A stretch of DNA of 64,000 nt, taken from positions 7,226,001 through 7,290,000 of the forward strand of contig NZ_CP023747.1 in NCBI RefSeq assembly GCF_008704995.1, given 5' to 3'. Numbering within the stretch: the first letter of the stretch is position 1; each line of letters begins with the position of its first letter. A model generated the notes under the pieces. That model ran no database searches. It was not told the DNA's origin and saw only the letters and a program-made list of their open reading frames with translations. This DNA comes from Streptomyces nodosus (GTDB lineage: Bacteria; Actinomycetota; Actinomycetes; Streptomycetales; Streptomycetaceae). The position numbers were made by a program, and so were the translations under genes. Shown here in pieces: positions 1 through 8,173 of the stretch.

Positions 1-1
1 C

Positions 2-307
2 GTCGGCACGGTGGGCGCGGTCGCCCTCGCCCTCGTGCTCTGCGGCTGTTCGTCGGGCCCCGACTACCAGGGGGTCTGCGCCGACAAGCGGACCGGGACC
101 CGGGTCGACGACAGTTTCTGCGAGCACGGCAACAAGAGCGGCGGCTCCGGTGGTTACGGCTGGTGGTACGCCCGCAGCGGCAGTCGGGTACCGGCCGTCG
201 GCCAGACTCTGCCCAAGGCGGGCGGCGGAGAGGGATTCGTCTCCCCGAAGTCGGGAAGTGTCGTCCGCGGCGGATTCAGCGCCCACGGCGGAACGGTGGG
301 GGGCTGA
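2..307 (+). CDS. Small lipoprotein, 5' end outside window
   Basis: The reading frame is open to the left edge, so the true start probably lies upstream; the first in-window start codon is a GTG at 11. The visible part begins with a hydrophobic stretch ending LCGC-SS, a plausible lipobox, so the protein is likely lipidated at Cys and held on the outer face of the membrane. The rest is Gly/Ser-rich with paired cysteines and ends in a short RGGF-type tail, reminiscent of the YgiB (DUF1190) family. Its stop is 3 nt before the ATP-grasp gene, and in enterobacteria ygiB and ygiC form the same pair, which supports co-transcription. Function is unknown. The family assignment is tentative; lipoprotein status is fairly secure. 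Confidence 0.6.
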   Translation, partial: VGTVGAVALALVLCGCSSGPDYQGVCADKRTGTRVDDSFCEHGNKSGGSGGYGWWYARSGSRVPAVGQTLPKAGGGEGFVSPKSGSVVRGGFSAHGGTVGG

Positions 308-310
308 CCG

Positions 311-1510
311 ATGCGCCGTGAGCCTCGCACCCCGCGACCGGGCTGGGAACGGAAGGTCGTGGAATCGGGTCTGCCGTTCCACACGGTGGCGCTGCCCGGT
401 GGGGGAACACGCCCCTACTGGAACGAGTCGGCCGCCTATGTGCTCACCTCGGCGGAGGTGGAGTATCTGGAAGACGTCACCGAAGAACTGCACGGGATGT
501 GTGTGGCGGCCGCCCGGCACATCCTCGACCGGGGGGACACCGCCAGGCTCGGCATCCACCCCGACTGGGTGGAACCCATGCGGGAGACGCTCCAGGACGA
601 TGCGCCGAGCATCTATGGGCGCTTCGACTTCGCCTGGGACGGCACCGGTGACGCCAAGATGTACGAGTACAACGGGGATGTGCCGGCCGCCCTGCTGGAG
701 GCCGCCGTGGTGCAGTGGGAGTGGATCGAGGACGTCCACCCCGAGCGCGACCAGTTCAACACCATCCACGAGCGGTTGGTGAAGGCATGGCAGGAGCTGA
801 CACCCCGGCTGGGGCACCAGGTGCACTTCGCGCACTCCGCCGACGAGCCGGACGAGGACATCATCACGGCCGCCTATCTGCGGGACACCGCGACCGAGGC
901 GGGACTCGCCACCGTCGGCCTGACCATGGAGGACGTCGGCTGGCACACCGGTCTCGAGCGCTTCGTCGACGTGGACGACGCACCGATCGACTCCTGCTTC
1001 AAGATGTATCCCTGGGACTGGGCGTTCGAGAGCGGCTATGCCGAACAACTGCGCAGGGCACCGCAGTCGACGCGATGGCTGGAACCGATGTGGAAGGCCC
1101 TGCTGTCCACCAAGGGGCTGCTGGCCGTCCTGTGGGAGATGTATCCGGGGCATCCCAACCTGCTGCCGTCCTCTCTCGACGGTCCGCACGGTCTGGACGA
1201 ATGGGTGGCCAAACCGCTGTGGGGCTGGGAAGGGGCCTCGATCAAGGTCCACACCCATGAGCGTTCCTTCGAACAGGCGGGGCCGTTCGGCGACGGGCCG
1301 TATCTGTGGCAGCAGTGGCACCGGCCGCCGTCCTTCGACGGCAACCATATGGTGATCGGCTCCTGGGTGATCGGAGGAAGGCCCGCCGGCATCGGGATCC
1401 GCGAGTCCGACGGGGTGGTCACCGACGGCACGGCCCGCTTCGTCCCGCATCTCATCGACGCGCCGCGCTCGTCGCCGGAGCAGGTCGCCGAGTGGCTGAG
1501 GGACCACTGA
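311..1510 (+). CDS. Glutathionylspermidine synthase-like ATP-grasp protein (YgiC family)
   Basis: A 399-aa cytosolic protein of the C-terminal (ligase) domain family of glutathionylspermidine synthase, without the N-terminal amidase domain of the bifunctional enzyme. Family features visible are the FAWDGTGDAKMYEYNGDVPAALLEA region (around residues 97-121), typical of the ATP-grasp nucleotide/peptide site, and the late segments KPLWGWEG and QQWH. The family joins a peptide or amino acid carboxylate to an amine using ATP; the substrate of the stand-alone actinobacterial proteins is not known and these bacteria lack glutathione, so glutathionylspermidine is not a likely product. The ATG at 311 follows the lipoprotein stop by 3 nt, so the two genes are probably one transcript. 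Confidence 0.85.
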   Translation: MRREPRTPRPGWERKVVESGLPFHTVALPGGGTRPYWNESAAYVLTSAEVEYLEDVTEELHGMCVAAARHILDRGDTARLGIHPDWVEPMRETLQDDAPSIYGRFDFAWDGTGDAKMYEYNGDVPAALLEAAVVQWEWIEDVHPERDQFNTIHERLVKAWQELTPRLGHQVHFAHSADEPDEDIITAAYLRDTATEAGLATVGLTMEDVGWHTGLERFVDVDDAPIDSCFKMYPWDWAFESGYAEQLRRAPQSTRWLEPMWKALLSTKGLLAVLWEMYPGHPNLLPSSLDGPHGLDEWVAKPLWGWEGASIKVHTHERSFEQAGPFGDGPYLWQQWHRPPSFDGNHMVIGSWVIGGRPAGIGIRESDGVVTDGTARFVPHLIDAPRSSPEQVAEWLRDH

Positions 1511-1533
1511 GCGGACCTTGGGCGGTCGATTCA

Positions 1534-1547
1534 CGGGGGCGCTCCCA
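1534..1547. promoter_or_regulatory. Degenerate CebR-type operator
   Basis: CGGGGGCGCTCCCA matches the 14-bp CebR palindrome TGGGAGCGCTCCCA at 12 of 14 positions. It lies 85 bp upstream of a perfect copy and before the secreted cellulase gene, so it may be an auxiliary site. Inference from sequence only. Confidence 0.45.
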
Positions 1548-1618
1548 TGAAGCTTGATATTCACGGGGGTCGAGGGATTACGTGAACCTGCCAAGCCCGG
1601 TTAGGGTGTCGGCGACCA

Positions 1619-1632
1619 TGGGAGCGCTCCCA
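1619..1632. promoter_or_regulatory. CebR operator (perfect 14-bp palindrome)
   Basis: TGGGAGCGCTCCCA is the exact consensus bound by CebR, the LacI-family repressor of cellulase and cellobiose-uptake genes in Streptomyces. It ends 54 bp before the GTG start of the cellulase, a position suited to blocking transcription until cello-oligosaccharide releases the repressor. No cebR gene is in the window. Confidence 0.85.
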
Positions 1633-1686
1633 CGGCCATCCGCGTGCCCCCTGGCACTCTCCGACCCGAGAGCACGGAGGACGACT

Positions 1687-3123
1687 GTGACACCCCCCGA
1701 TCCCACCCACCGCCCCGGGACCTCTCCCGGCGCCCTGCATACCCGCCTGGCCTCACTCGGGCTCAGGGCCGCCGCCCTGGGCCTGGCGGCCGGGCTGGCG
1801 GCGGCCGGAACGGCGCTGGCCACCCAGGTGGAGACCGCTGCGGTACAGGGCGGCCTGCCCGCCGGTACCCAGTTCTACAAGGACCCCGCATCGCAGGTGG
1901 TCAAGTGGGCCGCCGCCAACCCCGGTGACTCCCGGCAGCCCGTGATCTCCGCCAAGATCGCGAGCCAGCCGCAGGCCGTCTGGTTCTCCTCGTACAGCCC
2001 CTCCACCGTCACCGCGGACGTCGGCAAGGTCACCTCGGCCGCGACCGCCGCCGGTCAGGTGCCGGTGCTGGTGGCGTACGCGATCCCCAACCGCGACTGC
2101 GGCGGTGCCTCCGCGGGCGGCGCCCCGGACCTCGCCTCCTACGACAGCTGGGTCCGCGGCTTCGCCGCCGGGCTCGGCGGCGGACCGTCGGTCGTCATCC
2201 TGGAGCCGGACTCGATCGCCCTCACCACCTGTCTCAACTCCCAGGAGCTGAGCGCCCGTTACGCCTCGCTCTCGCGGGCGGGCGCCGCCATCCATGCCGC
2301 CGCGCCCCAGGCCAAGGTCTATCTGGACGGCGGTCACTCCACCTGGAACAGCGCCTCCGAGCAGGCGTCCCGGCTGCGCAGCGCGGGCGTGCTCACCAAC
2401 GCCGACGGCTTCTACACCAATGTCTCCAACTTCAACACCACCGCAGGCGAGGTGAGTTACGACAAGGCGATCCTCGCCGCGCTGGGCAACCCGTCCCAGC
2501 TGCACGCCGTGGTGGACACCAGCCGTAACGGCAACGGCCCGGCGGGCGGCGGGGCCTGGTGCGACCCCTCCGGGCGCTCCCTGGGCAACTACCCCACCGC
2601 CGACACCGGGGACCCGGCGATCGATGCCTTCCTCTGGGTGAAGCCGCCGGGTGAGGCGGACGGCTGCGCGGGCAAGGCGGGCACCTTCCTGCCCGACATC
2701 GCCTACGCCCTGGCCGTCAACGCCCCCAATCCGCCGGTCACCTCGCCGCCCACCACGGAACCGCCGACCACGCCGCCGCCCACCACCGAGCCGCCGGCCG
2801 GCGCCGCCTGTGCGGTGAGCTACCGCGTCAGCAGCTCCTGGGCGGGCGGCTTCAACGCCGATGTGACCGTGAAGAACTCCGGCAGCTCCGCCCTCAACGG
2901 CTGGACGCTGAAGTGGACCTTCCCGAACGATCAGAAGGTCGTCAACGCCTGGAACGCCACGGTGACGCAGTCGGGCAAGGCCGTGACCGCTGCCAGTCTC
3001 GACTACAACGGCTCCCTCCCGGCCGGAGGCTCCGCCTCCTTCGGTTTCCAGGGCAGCTCCGGCTCCGCCAACTCGGCCCCCACCGGATTCACGCTCAACG
3101 GCGCGTCCTGCAACATCTCCTGA
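1687..3123 (+). CDS. Secreted GH6 cellulase with C-terminal CBM2
   Basis: A 478-aa exported glycoside hydrolase family 6 enzyme that cleaves beta-1,4-glucan (inverting). The order is: N-terminal arm and Ala/Leu-rich signal segment (about residues 15-45), GH6 catalytic domain, a Pro/Thr linker (PPTTEPPTTPPPTTEPP, about residues 355-375) and a roughly 100-aa cellulose-binding module of family 2 with conserved Trp residues and terminal Cys pair (CAVSY...GASCNIS). GH6 signatures are VLVAYAIPNRDCGGAS, with a catalytic Asp, and VVILEPDSIA. The GTG at 1687 is chosen because an in-frame extension to 1582 would place the CebR operator inside the gene. CebR control means induction by cellobiose. The short catalytic domain fits an endoglucanase better than a cellobiohydrolase, but this is not certain. 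Confidence 0.93.
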   Translation: MTPPDPTHRPGTSPGALHTRLASLGLRAAALGLAAGLAAAGTALATQVETAAVQGGLPAGTQFYKDPASQVVKWAAANPGDSRQPVISAKIASQPQAVWFSSYSPSTVTADVGKVTSAATAAGQVPVLVAYAIPNRDCGGASAGGAPDLASYDSWVRGFAAGLGGGPSVVILEPDSIALTTCLNSQELSARYASLSRAGAAIHAAAPQAKVYLDGGHSTWNSASEQASRLRSAGVLTNADGFYTNVSNFNTTAGEVSYDKAILAALGNPSQLHAVVDTSRNGNGPAGGGAWCDPSGRSLGNYPTADTGDPAIDAFLWVKPPGEADGCAGKAGTFLPDIAYALAVNAPNPPVTSPPTTEPPTTPPPTTEPPAGAACAVSYRVSSSWAGGFNADVTVKNSGSSALNGWTLKWTFPNDQKVVNAWNATVTQSGKAVTAASLDYNGSLPAGGSASFGFQGSSGSANSAPTGFTLNGASCNIS

Positions 3124-3434
3124 CCGTACGTCGGCCCCCTGGCCGGCCCGGTCACCCCGGGCCGGCCCCCGCCCCGCCGGATCCGCGCCGGGCCGCCGTG
3201 CATCGCGCGGCGGCCCACACCCCCTCCGGGACGCGGGCCGCCTCCGGTCCGGGACCGGCCGGGTCCGGGTCGGCGCACTAGACAGGCGCGCCGGACGGTC
3301 CGGGTCACGCCGGGCACACCCAGACGCACAGTCCCGGCGCACCTCGCCGCGGAGGAGCAGAGCCTGCAGACGGTCGGCGATGCCGGAGGTGACAGTGACC
3401 AGCGGAAGCTGTTCTGCGCAGCTCAGGGCCGCAG
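3124..3434. other. Intergenic region between convergent genes; contains a terminator hairpin
   Basis: About 310 bp between the cellulase and a convergent kinase gene. The only structure seen is the hairpin at 3141-3167; no reading frame here has convincing codon use or homology. Confidence 0.5.
3141..3167 (+). terminator. Hairpin after cellulase gene
   Basis: GGCCGGCCCGG and CCGGGCCGGCC form an 11-bp perfect stem with a 5-nt loop, starting 18 nt after the stop codon. There is no T-tract, as is common for actinobacterial terminators. Confidence 0.6.
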
Positions 3435-4424
3435 CTACGGAAGGAGTGCCAGCGCCGCTCCGGTGTTGTGCTCGGCGATCCTCTTCAGGAACGCCCGGTC
3501 GGGAAAGTCGCCGTCGAGGAGGCGCAGGGGGCCGGCCACCAGGGACAGGCGCATCGCGAGCGCATAGAGGTCGAGCCGCCGCGGATCGAGACCGGGCCGG
3601 GCGAGCGCGGTGTAGTGCCCGCCGAAACGGAGTCGGAGAAATACGTGTTCCCACTCCACGTCGAAGTACATCAGGCCCTCGATGTCGATGAGGACGGGGT
3701 GCCTGTCGGCATCGACCAGGACGTGGTCGGGCCCGAGTTCTCCGTGGATCAGCCCGTACCGCCTGCGTAGGTCCACCCGGTCGGCCAGTTCCCGCAGACG
3801 GTCGCGCAACGCGGCTTCGGCCGCCGCGATCCGGCCGTCGCGTCCGGCGGCCTCCTCGAGGTCCCGCAGGGCCCGGTCGAGGACCCGCCGCTCGCAGGGC
3901 ACCTCGGACCCGGGCCTGTGCCGTTCCAGCAGGTCCACTCTGCCGTACCGGTCACCGGGGTGACGGTGCATCACCTCGACCGTCTCGGCGAGGCGGGCCA
4001 GGGATTGCGCGGCGCGCCCGGGATCGGTCTCGAAGAGCGCTTCGAGTGTGCCGCCGGGGATGTCCTCGACCACGGCGACGTCCGCAGGGAAACGGCGCCG
4101 GGTGTCATCCGTCAGAAGGACCCGGGGAACCCGTGCCCCGAGGCCGTCCAAGCTCCGCCGCGCGGCCAGGAACGGGACGAGCCCGGAGGCGGGCGTGAAC
4201 GGATCGGCCGGATCCGTCTCGCGCGCACCCGGCCAGAAACTCTCGGTGGCGGCCCAGTTGTAGACGATCACGCTCGGCGTGCGGCCTCCGTCGAGGCGTA
4301 CCCGGTAGACCCCTTTCCTGCTTCCCCCGCGCAACCGGTCCACCGCGACCACCCGGCGGCCCGCTCCCAGTGCGTCCCGCACGAGCCCCGACAGGTCCTG
4401 GTCGTCCATGAGTTGCCGTTGCAT
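3435..4424 (-). CDS. APH-fold phosphotransferase
   Basis: A 329-aa protein of the aminoglycoside phosphotransferase / choline kinase fold. Evidence: the N-lobe segment LRGGSRKGVYRVRLDGG with a following VIVYNWA strand, the catalytic-loop variant LIHGELGPDHVLVDA (Brenner-type HGD replaced by HGE, with His in place of the usual Asn) and the metal-binding LIDIEG. Such proteins phosphorylate small hydroxylated molecules; many actinobacterial copies have no known substrate and do not confer resistance. The altered catalytic loop means activity is uncertain. The ATG at 4424 is used; an alternative ATG lies 15 nt inside. It is transcribed divergently from the decarboxylase/sigma pair. Confidence 0.75.
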   Translation of the reverse strand: MQRQLMDDQDLSGLVRDALGAGRRVVAVDRLRGGSRKGVYRVRLDGGRTPSVIVYNWAATESFWPGARETDPADPFTPASGLVPFLAARRSLDGLGARVPRVLLTDDTRRRFPADVAVVEDIPGGTLEALFETDPGRAAQSLARLAETVEVMHRHPGDRYGRVDLLERHRPGSEVPCERRVLDRALRDLEEAAGRDGRIAAAEAALRDRLRELADRVDLRRRYGLIHGELGPDHVLVDADRHPVLIDIEGLMYFDVEWEHVFLRLRFGGHYTALARPGLDPRRLDLYALAMRLSLVAGPLRLLDGDFPDRAFLKRIAEHNTGAALALLP

Positions 4425-4536
4425 CCGCGGAACCTACCGAACACGTCACCGCATGTGCCACCGGACACCGGGACGCCATGTGCCGCGGCTGCCGGCCACG
4501 GGCCGGAGCCGAGGACGACCGCCACCACGGCCCCGT

Positions 4537-4563
4537 TGTCACATGCGTGGGCCCGGCGGTGTC
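4537..4563 (+). promoter_or_regulatory. Candidate ECF41 sigma-dependent promoter
   Basis: TGTCACA (4537-4543), exactly 16 nt, then TGTC (4560-4563). The described ECF41 promoter is TGTCACA-N16-CGTC, so only one base differs. It lies 45 nt before the decarboxylase start and would make the downstream sigma gene autoregulated. Confidence 0.72.
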
Positions 4564-4607
4564 TTCATGTCGAACGGTTTCACCGGCACACGTACAAGGA
4601 GACCATC

Positions 4608-5186
4608 ATGACGCCACGTCTTCCGAAGGCCGAGCTCCCCGCGGAGCTCCAGGAGAACCTGATCAAGCAGTTCGGTGTGGTGCCCGAGAACCTCGAGGTG
4701 ATGTGGAACAGCCCCCGAGCCGCGCGGGCCGTCCAGGAGTTCGCCGGCGAGGTAGGGGCGTGGGACGCGGTCGACGCGACCCTGAAGTCCTTTGCGCATA
4801 TGGCCGTCGCGGCACAGGTCGGCTGCAGCTGGTGCCTCGACATCGGCTACTTCCAGGCCCGGAAACAGAACCTGGACCTGACCAAGGCCAGTCAGGTGCC
4901 GTGCTGGCGCGAGTCGGAGGTGTTCACTTCGCTGGAGCGGGACGTGATGGGGTATGCCGAGTCCATGACGAACACGCCGCCGACCGTCACCGACGCGCAG
5001 TACGCGAGCCTGCTCGACCGGCTCGGCCCGGTGGCGATGGCCGAACTCACCGCGTACATCGCCTTCGTCAACCTGGCGACCAGGGCCAATGTGGCGACCG
5101 GGGTCCGGTCGCAGGGTTTCTCCGACGTCTGCGAGATCCCGCTGGCCGCACGCCCCGACCGGTCCGGCGCGGCGTCCACCGCATGA
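4608..5186 (+). CDS. Carboxymuconolactone decarboxylase family protein (AhpD-like)
   Basis: A 192-aa cytosolic protein of the CMD/AhpD fold. The peroxidase-type redox motif is partly visible in AAQVGCSWCLDIGYFQARK (residues about 65-85), where CSWC is the Cys-x-x-Cys pair followed by the usual His position occupied by Asp/Gly residues, so it may act as a disulfide reductase or peroxidase. The ATG at 4608 is preceded by AAGGAG. Its stop overlaps the sigma-factor start (ATGA), indicating translational coupling. ECF41 sigma factors are commonly encoded beside a CMD-family target gene, so this is the expected partner and probable target of the sigma factor. The physiological substrate is unknown. 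Confidence 0.85.
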   Translation: MTPRLPKAELPAELQENLIKQFGVVPENLEVMWNSPRAARAVQEFAGEVGAWDAVDATLKSFAHMAVAAQVGCSWCLDIGYFQARKQNLDLTKASQVPCWRESEVFTSLERDVMGYAESMTNTPPTVTDAQYASLLDRLGPVAMAELTAYIAFVNLATRANVATGVRSQGFSDVCEIPLAARPDRSGAASTA

Positions 5187-6049
5187 CCGAGGATCCGTTC
5201 GTCGTCCATCGCAGCCTGCTGTTCACCGTCGCCTACGAGATGCTGGGCTCGGCTACCGACGCGGAGGACGTGGTGCAGGAGTCCTGGCTGCGGTGGGACG
5301 GTGTGGAGCGCTCGGGGGTGCGTGACCCGCGGGCGTATCTCGTCCGGGTCGTGACACGGCAGGCGCTCAACCGGCTGCGGACGTTGTCGCGCAGCCGGGA
5401 GGACTATGTCGGCGAATGGCTGCCGGAGCCGCTGCTGACCAGTCCTGATGTGGCCGAGGACGTGGAGCTCGCGGAGAGTGTCTCGATCGCGATGCTGACC
5501 GTCCTGGAAACCCTCGGTCCGGTGGAACGGGCGGTGTTCGTGCTCCGCGAGGTGTTCGAGGTGCCCTATGGCGAGATCGCCGAGGCGACGGACAGATCCG
5601 CTGCCGCGGTACGGCAGATCGCGCGCCGGGCCCGCGAGCATGTGGCGGCCCGCCGGCCGCGGGTACGGGTCAGCGGGGCGGAGCAGCAGGCCGTGGTGGA
5701 GCGCTTCATGGACGCACTGCGCACCGGGCGGATGCAGGAGCTGATGGAGGTCATGGCGCCCGATGTGGTCCTGATCGCGGACGGTGGCGGGCTCGCGCCG
5801 GCCGCGCCGGCTCCGGTTCACGGCGCCGGACGGGTGGCGAAGGTGCTCGAGCGTGTGAACCGGGTGGCGCCCGCGTCCGAGGTGACGACCGTCTGGCTCA
5901 ACGGCGCGCCCGCGGGCCGGGTCGAGAGCGACGGCGAGGCGGCCACGGTGAGCCTCCTGGTGGAACACGGGCGGGTCACCCGGATCTATGTGGTGCGCAA
6001 CCCGCAGAAGCTGACGCGGCTGGACGAGCCGTCCGAACTCGTCAGATGA
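5183..6049 (+). CDS. ECF41-family RNA polymerase sigma factor (SigJ-like) with SnoaL-type C-domain
   Basis: A 288-aa sigma factor directing RNA polymerase to its own class of promoters. Region 2 spans about residues 5-70 and region 4 about 105-155 (GEIAEATDRSAAAVRQIARRAREHV). The linker carries WLPEP (79-83) and the C-terminal SnoaL-like domain contains DGGG (200-203) and NPQKL near the end; these three signatures define group ECF41, in which the C-domain is fused to the sigma factor and controls its activity in place of an anti-sigma factor. The start overlaps the decarboxylase stop. A matching promoter precedes the pair, so positive autoregulation is likely. The signal sensed is unknown. 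Confidence 0.92.
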   Translation: MTEDPFVVHRSLLFTVAYEMLGSATDAEDVVQESWLRWDGVERSGVRDPRAYLVRVVTRQALNRLRTLSRSREDYVGEWLPEPLLTSPDVAEDVELAESVSIAMLTVLETLGPVERAVFVLREVFEVPYGEIAEATDRSAAAVRQIARRAREHVAARRPRVRVSGAEQQAVVERFMDALRTGRMQELMEVMAPDVVLIADGGGLAPAAPAPVHGAGRVAKVLERVNRVAPASEVTTVWLNGAPAGRVESDGEAATVSLLVEHGRVTRIYVVRNPQKLTRLDEPSELVR

Positions 6050-6082
6050 CCTCCCGTCGATCCGCCGTCGATCCGGCGTCGT

Positions 6083-6119
6083 GGGTGTTCCGGGCGGTTT
6101 CCCGCTGCCCGGAACACCC
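6083..6119. terminator. Bidirectional terminator between convergent genes
   Basis: GGGTGTTCCGGGC and GCCCGGAACACCC form a perfect 13-bp stem with an 11-nt loop. It sits between the sigma-factor gene (+) and the glutaredoxin gene (-), so it can serve both. Confidence 0.75.
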
Positions 6120-6128
6120 GGTGTCCGG

Positions 6129-6566
6129 TCAGGCGGGGCCGGGGAGTTGATCGCGTACCCATGCGGGGTCGGGGTTGGTGTGCGGTCGGCCCCCGACGAC
6201 GACGGTCGGCACGGTCTCGTTGCCGTCGTTGGCCGCCCTCACCACCGCCGCTCCGGCCGGGTCACGCCAGATGTCGACCCAATGCGCCCGGCGGGCGCCG
6301 CGGCCCAGCCGGATGCGCAGGCGCAGACAGTACTTGCAGCCCGGTCGCCAGAAGACGACCGGTCGGCCGTCGACCGCGCTGCGGCTCTGTGCCTCCAGCG
6401 CCCCGATCGACCTCGGGAAGACCAGAGGGGAGTGCATAGTGGCGAGCAGCACGAACACCACGAGGACCACGGCGGCGGTGACACGGTCACCGCCGAGGAA
6501 CGACCCGGCGGCAACGACCGAGCCACAGAGGACGAACAGAATCGGCAGGTTCCAGGCGCGCATCAT
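6129..6566 (-). CDS. Membrane-anchored glutaredoxin/mycoredoxin-like protein
   Basis: A 145-aa protein with two hydrophobic segments at the N-terminus (about residues 5-22 and 28-44) followed by a glutaredoxin-like domain. The active-site motif is CKYC in RPGCKYCLRLR (about residues 75-83), followed by the family's TVP cis-Pro motif (NETVPTVVVGGRPHTNP). Mycoredoxins reduce mycothiol mixed disulfides; having membrane helices in front suggests that this one works on the membrane, with the domain most likely on the cytosolic side. Two consecutive ATG codons are possible starts. The upstream acyl-CoA dehydrogenase-like gene ends 6 nt before this start, so the two are probably co-transcribed. Confidence 0.82.
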   Translation of the reverse strand: MMRAWNLPILFVLCGSVVAAGSFLGGDRVTAAVVLVVFVLLATMHSPLVFPRSIGALEAQSRSAVDGRPVVFWRPGCKYCLRLRIRLGRGARRAHWVDIWRDPAGAAVVRAANDGNETVPTVVVGGRPHTNPDPAWVRDQLPGPA

Positions 6567-6572
6567 GAGGCC

Positions 6573-7622
6573 CTAGGCTACGGCGGGACGGCGGCCGGTC
6601 AGGGCGTCGAGATGAGCCCGGCGGGACTCCGCCGTCTGACCCTGGACCAGGAGGAACAGGGCCTCGCGCGCGAGGCGTTGCGCCCGGGCGGACAGGAGCA
6701 GCGCACGGCCGCCGCCGGTGACCACCGCCGCCGTGGTGGCCGTCCGCATCAGGTCGTACGCCCGTATCCGGAGGGCCAGCCGCTCCTCCAGATGCTCGTG
6801 CGGTGCCGCACGGTCGGCCAGGGCGTAGGCCCCGCCCCGTACTTCCTCCAGGCGGGCGCGCAACGGTACGGCGTCCTCCTCGTCCAGCAGGCCGAGTGCC
6901 GCCTCGGTGATCCCGAACACCGCCGGTGAGGTGCTCACGGTCTTCGACCGGTCGCCCGCCGCCCACTGCTCATAGGGCGAACACAGGGCCACCGCCTCCT
7001 CGGGCAGCCAGAGTCCGTCCAGTTCGAGTGACACCGTGCGCGCGGCGGTGAGGGCCGCGAGGCGGAGGGGTCCGGAGGCGCGCAGGCCCGGCTGTTCCCG
7101 GGCCTCGGCGAAGGCGAACAGGGCCTCGCCGGTGTCGGTGACCCCGGCCAGCAGCATGACGTCGTTCAGGCCCCAGCCGGTGTACCAGGGCACGGTTCCG
7201 TCGAACCGCAGGCCGCCCCGTTCCCTGGTGACACGCACCGGGGTCCGCGGGTACCGGCGGATATGGGCGTACGCCACCCCGGACAGCAGCTCGCCGCGTG
7301 CCAGGGGCCCCAACAGGCGCTCACGCACCGGCAGTTCGCTCTTCGTCAGCGTCAGTACGGGCGTGTGGTGCTGCGTCTGCACGAACCAGGTCGAGCAGCA
7401 GGCCCCGGCCAGGATCTCGGCGGTGCGCCGTACCACCGCCGCGGGCGCGCCCGAGCCGCCGTACTCCACCGGTGCGCTCATCCCGAGGAGCCCCGACCGC
7501 TTGACCGCCTCTACATGGCTCATGGGCACCCCCTCCTGGTCCACCCGTTCGGCGTTCGGGACGAGCAGGTCCTGTGCGAGCCGCCGGGCGCGGTCGAGGA
7601 GAGGATGTGCTGCGGTGGCCAT
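6573..7622 (-). CDS. Acyl-CoA dehydrogenase family protein
   Basis: A 349-aa protein resembling flavin-dependent acyl-CoA dehydrogenase family members, slightly shorter than the usual 380 aa. The N-terminal all-helical region includes SGLLGMSAPVEYGGSGAP (residues about 45-62), the family's G(L)-x-P-x-x-YGG motif, followed by the middle domain with WYTGWGLNDVMLLAGVT. The ATG at 7622 is preferred because upstream in-frame sequence is antisense to the YCII gene and lacks coding character. The catalytic Glu cannot be placed confidently, so oxidase, hydroxylase or non-dehydrogenase roles are possible. It precedes the glutaredoxin gene on the same strand by 6 nt. Confidence 0.78.
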   Translation of the reverse strand: MATAAHPLLDRARRLAQDLLVPNAERVDQEGVPMSHVEAVKRSGLLGMSAPVEYGGSGAPAAVVRRTAEILAGACCSTWFVQTQHHTPVLTLTKSELPVRERLLGPLARGELLSGVAYAHIRRYPRTPVRVTRERGGLRFDGTVPWYTGWGLNDVMLLAGVTDTGEALFAFAEAREQPGLRASGPLRLAALTAARTVSLELDGLWLPEEAVALCSPYEQWAAGDRSKTVSTSPAVFGITEAALGLLDEEDAVPLRARLEEVRGGAYALADRAAPHEHLEERLALRIRAYDLMRTATTAAVVTGGGRALLLSARAQRLAREALFLLVQGQTAESRRAHLDALTGRRPAVA

Positions 7623-7721
7623 GGCGAGGATTCTCCCGTTGCCGTCGGGTGGGGTGTCGCCGCGGGACCCTGTCGTTCGTTGGAGGGGTGGAACAAGCCG
7701 CACGGCGTCAAGGAGGACATC

Positions 7722-8078
7722 ATGAAGTACTACCTGCTCAGCGTGGTTCAGCCCAGTGGGGGACAGCCGCCGTCGGCGGAGGCGCTCGCGGGGATCATGC
7801 GGGACGTGGAGGCCTTCCACGAGGAGCTGCGCGCGGCCGGGGCCTGGGTCTTCGCCGGGGGACTGTCCGGCCCGGAGACGGCCACCGTGCTGCGGCCCGA
7901 GGGCGACGAGGTGCGGGCCACCTCCGGGCCCTGGATCCAGGGCCCGGAGTATCTCGGCGGGCTGTGTCTGATCAAGGCCCCCGATCTGGACGCGGCCCTG
8001 GAATGGGGCCGGAAGGCGGCCCGGGCCACCACCCTCCCGATCGAGGTGCGTCCCTTCCTGCACCCGGCGGACGACTGA
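7722..8078 (+). CDS. YCII-related domain protein
   Basis: A 118-aa cytosolic protein of the YCII/DGPF family: MKYYLLSVVQP at the start, a central GLSGPETATVLRP segment, and GPWIQGPEYLGGLCLIKA, which corresponds to the DGPF-like motif. Such proteins form small ferredoxin-like dimers and are often encoded next to ECF sigma factors; their reaction is generally unknown. ATG at 7722 is preceded by AGGAGG. It is divergent from the acyl-CoA dehydrogenase-like gene. Confidence 0.85.
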   Translation: MKYYLLSVVQPSGGQPPSAEALAGIMRDVEAFHEELRAAGAWVFAGGLSGPETATVLRPEGDEVRATSGPWIQGPEYLGGLCLIKAPDLDAALEWGRKAARATTLPIEVRPFLHPADD

Positions 8079-8173
8079 GTCCGCCCGGGCCGGCCGCGGG
8101 CCCGCGCGCTCGGTGGCGTAAGGGCCCGGACCGATCCGTTCCCCCCGCGGTCGTCGAACGGCGCGCGTGCGTC

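Noticed and set aside
1753..3654. 633-codon minus-strand frame across the cellulase
   Set aside because: Antisense to the GH6 gene and reaches the intergenic hairpin; no coding motif.
4478..5182. In-frame 5' extension of the sigma factor gene
   Set aside because: This part is the decarboxylase gene in a wrong frame; sigma region 2 starts at 5183.
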